This document shows, piece by piece, positions 55,593-58,468 of a stretch of 58,468 nucleotides of DNA. Positions within the stretch are counted from its first letter, which is position 1; the number at the start of each line of letters is the position of its first letter. The notes below the pieces were generated by a model. The model was not told where the DNA came from, did not search any database, and worked only from the letters and a program-made list of their open reading frames with translations. The translations under genes and the position numbers were made by a program. The DNA is from Neoroseomonas oryzicola (GTDB lineage: Bacteria; Pseudomonadota; Alphaproteobacteria; Acetobacterales; Acetobacteraceae): the NCBI RefSeq assembly GCF_012163135.1, contig NZ_JAAVUP010000015.1, positions 1 through 58,468 of the forward strand, in the 5' to 3' direction.

Positions 55593-55721
55593 GGGCGTTT
55601 CCCGAAAATGGGGGCGGAAGGGGCTAGCACGGGGGGTTTCGGGGGGGCAAGCGGGGCGCGCCCCGGCCATGCGCCGCCCCGGCTTGCGGCGCCCCCTGCC
55701 CTTCGCCACATTCGGCCCAGG

Positions 55722-55934
55722 ATGTCAGAACGGATCGCCATCACGGTGAACGGGGAGGATCGCGAGATCGCGCCCGGGGCCACCGTCGCCGCCTTGCTCA
55801 CGGCCATCGGCCTCGACACGCGCAAGGTCGCGGTCGAGCGGAACGAGGAGATCGTTCCGCGTTCCACCTATGCGACCGTCGCCCTGGCCCAGGGCGACCG
55901 GCTCGAGATCGTGCACTTCATCGGCGGAGGCTGA
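55722..55934 (+). CDS. thiS: Sulfur carrier protein ThiS
   Basis: The 70-residue ubiquitin-fold protein starts [16 protein letters not shown] and ends VHFIGGG with the C-terminal Gly-Gly that is adenylated and thiocarboxylated. It donates sulfur for the thiazole ring of thiamine with ThiG. ATG at 55722; ThiG follows 3 bases after the stop. No TPP riboswitch motif was seen in the 129-base leader. Confidence 0.93.
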   Translation: MSERIAITVNGEDREIAPGATVAALLTAIGLDTRKVAVERNEEIVPRSTYATVALAQGDRLEIVHFIGGG

Positions 55935-55937
55935 GCC

Positions 55938-56735
55938 ATGGACGGAACCCCCGCTGGAACCGCCGACGACACCTGGGAGGTTGCAGGCCGCCGCTTCCGC
56001 TCGCGCCTGATCGTCGGCACCGGCCGCTACAAGTCGCTCGAGGAGACCGCCGCGGCGATCGAGGCCTCGGGGGCGGAGATCGTCACCGTCGCTGTGCGGC
56101 GGGTGAACCTGTCCGATCCGAACGCGCCGATGCTGCAGGATTTCGTCTCGCCCAAGCGCTACACCTACCTGCCCAACACTGCCGGCTGCCACACGGCGAA
56201 CGAGGCCGTCCGCACGCTGCGCCTGGCGCGCGAGGCCGGCGGGTGGAACCTCGTGAAGCTCGAGGTGCTGGGACCGCCGCCCTACCTCTACCCGGACATG
56301 GAAGGCACGCTGGAAGCCGCGAAGGCGCTGATCGCCGACGGCTTCGAGGTGATGGTCTACTGCGCCGACGACCCCGTGGCGGCGAAGAAGCTCGAGGACA
56401 TGGGCTGCGTCGCGATCATGCCGCTCGGTGCGCCGATCGGATCGGGGCTGGGGCTGACCAACCCGTTCATGATCCGCTCCATCAAGCAGAACGCGAAGGT
56501 GCCGGTGCTGGTGGATGCGGGCATCGGCACGGCGTCGGATGCGGCCAAGGCGATGGAGCTCGGCTGCGACGCGGTGCTGCTGAATTCGGCGATCGCGCAT
56601 GCCAAGGACCCTGTGCGCATGGCGGTCGCGATGAAGGCGGCGGTCGAGGCCGGCCGCAACGCCTTCCTCGCCGGCCGTATGCCCTGGAACTACCAGGCGG
56701 ATGCGTCGAGTCCGATGACGGGGCTGATCCGCTAG
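55938..56735 (+). CDS. thiG: Thiazole synthase ThiG
   Basis: The 265-residue TIM-barrel enzyme has the Schiff-base Lys in [17 protein letters not shown] and the phosphate-binding [25 protein letters not shown] region at residues about 195-215. With ThiS and a glycine imine it forms the thiazole phosphate of thiamine. It ends 5 bases before the convergent ECF sigma gene. No thiO or thiE gene is adjacent. Confidence 0.95.
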   Translation: MDGTPAGTADDTWEVAGRRFRSRLIVGTGRYKSLEETAAAIEASGAEIVTVAVRRVNLSDPNAPMLQDFVSPKRYTYLPNTAGCHTANEAVRTLRLAREAGGWNLVKLEVLGPPPYLYPDMEGTLEAAKALIADGFEVMVYCADDPVAAKKLEDMGCVAIMPLGAPIGSGLGLTNPFMIRSIKQNAKVPVLVDAGIGTASDAAKAMELGCDAVLLNSAIAHAKDPVRMAVAMKAAVEAGRNAFLAGRMPWNYQADASSPMTGLIR

Positions 56736-56740
56736 GCCGG

Positions 56741-57598
56741 TCACCCCATCAGGGAGCGCAGCTTCTCCGGGTTCCGCACCACATACACCGCCCGGATGGC
56801 CCCGCCCTCGATCTCGAGCGCGGTGGTCTGCACGCTGCCATCCTCGAACCGCGTGACGTAGCCGGGCAGACCGTTGATCCAGGCGGGCTCGTGCCGCGCG
56901 CCGAGCCGGCCCTTGCGCGCCAGCCCGGCGAAGAAGCGCGCGATGCGATCCGCGCCAAGCACGGGGTTGATCGCGGCCGAGACCACGCCGCCGCCATCGG
57001 TCCGAAGCACGGCGTCCTCCGCGAGCAGGCGCGCGAGTGCGGCCGCATCGCCGCTCTCGACCGCGCTGCGGAAGGCGCCGGCGATGCGGCGGGCATCCTC
57101 GGGGGTGACGGGAAAGCGCGGCCGGGCGTCCCGCACATGGCTGCGCGCCCGCGCGGCAAGCTGGCGTACCGCCGCGGGCGTGCGGTCGAGCGTCGCCGCC
57201 ACCTCCTCGAACCCGCTGCCGAAGACGTCGTGCAGCAGGAAGGCCGCGCGCTCGAGCGGGCTCAGCCGCTCCAGCGCCAGCATCAGGGCGATCGAGACGT
57301 CCTCCTCCGCCGCGCGGCCGGCCAGCGGATCGGCCTCGACCACCGGTTCCGGCAGCCAGGGGCCGACATAGGTCTCCCGCTTGCGCCGCGCGGCCTTCAA
57401 CTCATCGAGGCAGAGCCTGGTCACGATGCGCCGCAGATAGGCCTCGGGCTCCGCGACCGCCGCCTGGTCGGCGGCCGCCCAGCGGAGCCAGGCGGCCTGG
57501 ACCACGTCCTCGGCATCGGCGATCGAGCCGAGGAATCGGTAGGCCAGCGCCCGCAGCCTGGGGCGCGCGGCGGCGAAGGCCGCGTCGGCGCCGGTCAT
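56741..57598 (-). CDS. sigJ: ECF41-family RNA polymerase sigma factor with SnoaL-like extension (SigJ-like)
   Basis: The 285-residue protein has ECF regions sigma2 (about 10-75; YRFLGSIADAEDVVQAAWLRW) and sigma4 (about 110-165; LSPLERAAFLLHDVFG and AATLDRTPAAVRQLAARARSH) fused to a SnoaL_2 domain (about 175-285). The conserved ECF41 features NGLPG and the C-terminal VRNPEKL are present. In this group the extension replaces a separate anti-sigma factor. It follows the AhpD-like gene with a 1-base overlap; both lie under an ECF41 promoter. Confidence 0.92.
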   Translation of the reverse strand: MTGADAAFAAARPRLRALAYRFLGSIADAEDVVQAAWLRWAAADQAAVAEPEAYLRRIVTRLCLDELKAARRKRETYVGPWLPEPVVEADPLAGRAAEEDVSIALMLALERLSPLERAAFLLHDVFGSGFEEVAATLDRTPAAVRQLAARARSHVRDARPRFPVTPEDARRIAGAFRSAVESGDAAALARLLAEDAVLRTDGGGVVSAAINPVLGADRIARFFAGLARKGRLGARHEPAWINGLPGYVTRFEDGSVQTTALEIEGGAIRAVYVVRNPEKLRSLMG

Positions 57599-58047
57599 CA
57601 GCCCGGCGGCTCCCCGGGGATGGCGCGGAAGCCGACCGCGAAGCGGTTCCAGCCGTTGATGGCGATGACGGCGAGGGTCAGCGAGACCTGTTCGTCGGGC
57701 GCGAAGGCCGCGGCCATCTCCGCATAGGCGCTGTCGGGCGCGCCGGACTCCGGAAGGCGGGTCAGGGCTTCGGTCCAGGCCAGCGCGGCGCGCTCGCGCG
57801 GGGTGAAGCACCCGGCTTCCTCCCAGGCGGCGAGCATGTGCAGCCTTTCCTCCGTCTCGCCGGCGGCGCGGGCCTCGCGGGTGTGCATCTCGAGACAATA
57901 GGCGCAGTGGTTGATCTGCGAGGCGCGCGTCTTCACGAGCTCGAGCAGGCGGGGCTCGAGGCCGGACTGGCGGACCGCCTTCTCCACCCCGATCATGGCC
58001 TGCACGGCCTTGGGGTTGGCGGCGAAGTAGTTCAAACGGCGGGGCAT
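57598..58047 (-). CDS. Carboxymuconolactone decarboxylase/AhpD-like protein
   Basis: The 149-residue protein has the CMD/AhpD motif with a CxxC and nearby His: NHCAYCLEMHTREA. Such proteins are alkyl-hydroperoxidase-type thiol enzymes or reductants. Its gene is the usual partner and target of ECF41 sigma factors. I place the start at ATG 58047 (MPRRLNYFAA), with AGGAG 6 bases ahead, as in homologues; ATG 58065 and 58107 are earlier alternatives, and the latter would lie inside the predicted promoter. Confidence 0.88.
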   Translation of the reverse strand: MPRRLNYFAANPKAVQAMIGVEKAVRQSGLEPRLLELVKTRASQINHCAYCLEMHTREARAAGETEERLHMLAAWEEAGCFTPRERAALAWTEALTRLPESGAPDSAYAEMAAAFAPDEQVSLTLAVIAINGWNRFAVGFRAIPGEPPG

Positions 58048-58079
58048 CGTCGCTCCTGCATCCATGGTGATGCCCTCAT

Positions 58080-58106
58080 GACGAGGCAGCCCCGCCGGTT
58101 GTGACA
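58080..58106 (-). promoter_or_regulatory. ECF41 target promoter
   Basis: On the minus strand, TGTCACA (58106-58100), 16 bases, then CGTC (58083-58080) match the known ECF41 promoter consensus (-35 TGTCACA, -10 CGTC). Transcription would start a few bases on and read the AhpD-like gene and the sigma factor itself, giving positive feedback. It supports the 58047 or 58065 start. Confidence 0.75.
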
Positions 58107-58125
58107 TGGGGTGCGCGGAATTCGG

Positions 58126-58305
58126 TCAGGCCGCGCGGGGCGCCGCGCAGCACTCCCTGCCCGGCAGCAGCCGCGCCAGCCAGCCGAGCCAGCCGCGCGT
58201 CGTGCCTTCGCCGCAGCGGCAGGCGGGGGAGCAGCGGCCCTCGGGGCCGCAGTTGCAGGTCGGGCCGCAGGTGCAGGCGGGGCCGCAGGCACAGGTGTCG
58301 CTCAT
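58126..58305 (-). CDS. Small Cys-rich metallothionein-like peptide
   Basis: The 59-residue product starts at ATG 58305 with AGGAGA 6 bases ahead. Residues 1-34 hold nine cysteines (C5, C7, C11, C13, C17, C19, C25, C29, C31) spaced as repeated CxC and CGPxC motifs. Residues 35-50 are a basic, Trp/Leu-rich tail, and C52-C53 end it. This resembles metal-thiolate clusters for Cu, Zn or Cd. No known bacterial metallothionein family is clearly matched. It was found by reading the frame; no automated call covers it. It lies 20 bases upstream of the ECF41 promoter on the same strand. Confidence 0.7.
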   Translation of the reverse strand: MSDTCACGPACTCGPTCNCGPEGRCSPACRCGEGTTRGWLGWLARLLPGRECCAAPRAA

Positions 58306-58468
58306 CGGGGTTCTCCTTCTCCGTTGATGGCGTGCGGAACCTAGGGACCTGCATCGCCGTCGACTTGAACAAAGGGGCTAGGCTCCAAACCCAATCAGTT
58401 CTCGCTGCGGCGCGGTGGGGTGTGATTCAAGCTGCTGGGTAGCGGAGCTTGGATCATGTCGGGTGAGT

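Noticed and set aside
55593..55721. TPP riboswitch ahead of thiS
   Set aside because: The conserved CTGAGA and ACCTGATCTGG-like words of the THI element are missing.
58456..58468. Start of a plus-strand gene at the window end
   Set aside because: Only four codons are visible, too few to support a gene call.

Overview
The window is a continuous stretch of GC-rich (roughly 70%) chromosome that reads like an alphaproteobacterium, most likely of the Rhodospirillales/Acetobacteraceae (Roseomonas-like). There is no rRNA gene, so this rests on gene content: CtrA and ChpT cell-cycle regulators, a Coq7 ubiquinone hydroxylase, a rhizobial-type very-long-chain fatty acid/lipid A cluster, and many family-5 and Bug-type solute-binding proteins. 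No transposase, integrase, phage gene or CRISPR array was seen. The first 80 bases are homopolymer C/G runs that look like a contig-end artefact.

Layout. 0-24 kb is mostly catabolic and transport genes: a CHAP lipoprotein, an ABC-type binding protein, zupT, a DUF35/thiolase pair, a class-III aminotransferase plus amino-acid-binding protein divergent from an RpiR regulator, a secreted aspzincin protease, tcuAB with a divergent GntR regulator, an HxlR regulator, a second family-5 binding protein, an M20 amidohydrolase with a NIPSNAP protein, an enoyl-CoA hydratase, a Bug protein, gluQ, an esterase, an HNH nuclease, coq7-dsbB, a GST and a cupin. 24.4 kb has tRNA-Leu(CAA) and a CLC transporter. 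26.5-31.8 kb is acpXL-fabZ-fabF2-fabF1-adh-lpxXL. 32.9-39.8 kb holds ctrA facing a chpT-cheA-cheW-cheY-cheB-cheR series. 39.9-45.2 kb holds DUF3553, TauE, moaA, a small membrane protein, a nitrilase-family amidase, nadK and an MFS transporter. 45.3-52.7 kb is a dipeptide-type ABC importer with two divergent binding-protein genes and a 39-residue lipoprotein at its tail. 52.7-58.3 kb has a guanidinium exporter under a guanidine-II riboswitch, aroQ-accB-accC, thiS-thiG, an ECF41 sigma factor with its partner and promoter, and a 59-residue Cys-rich peptide.

How the parts work together. Many same-strand neighbours overlap by 4 bases (ATGA/GTGA/TTGA), indicating translational coupling. The acpXL-lpxXL block should build a C26-C28 hydroxy fatty acid on a dedicated carrier protein and transfer it to lipid A; its first ketosynthase lacks the catalytic cysteine and resembles a chain-length factor. 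The ctrA promoter carries a CcrM methylation site (GANTC) over its -35, as in Caulobacter, and ChpT is encoded with a CheA that has two CheW-like domains and its own receiver, which suggests cross-talk between cell cycle and chemosensory signalling.

Non-coding structure. Three families of hairpin-forming dispersed repeats sit mostly where two genes converge or just after stop codons. Five genes were set by reading outside long open frames: the 39-residue lipoprotein, the Cys-rich peptide, DUF3553, and the TTG starts of the HNH nuclease and the M20 hydrolase.
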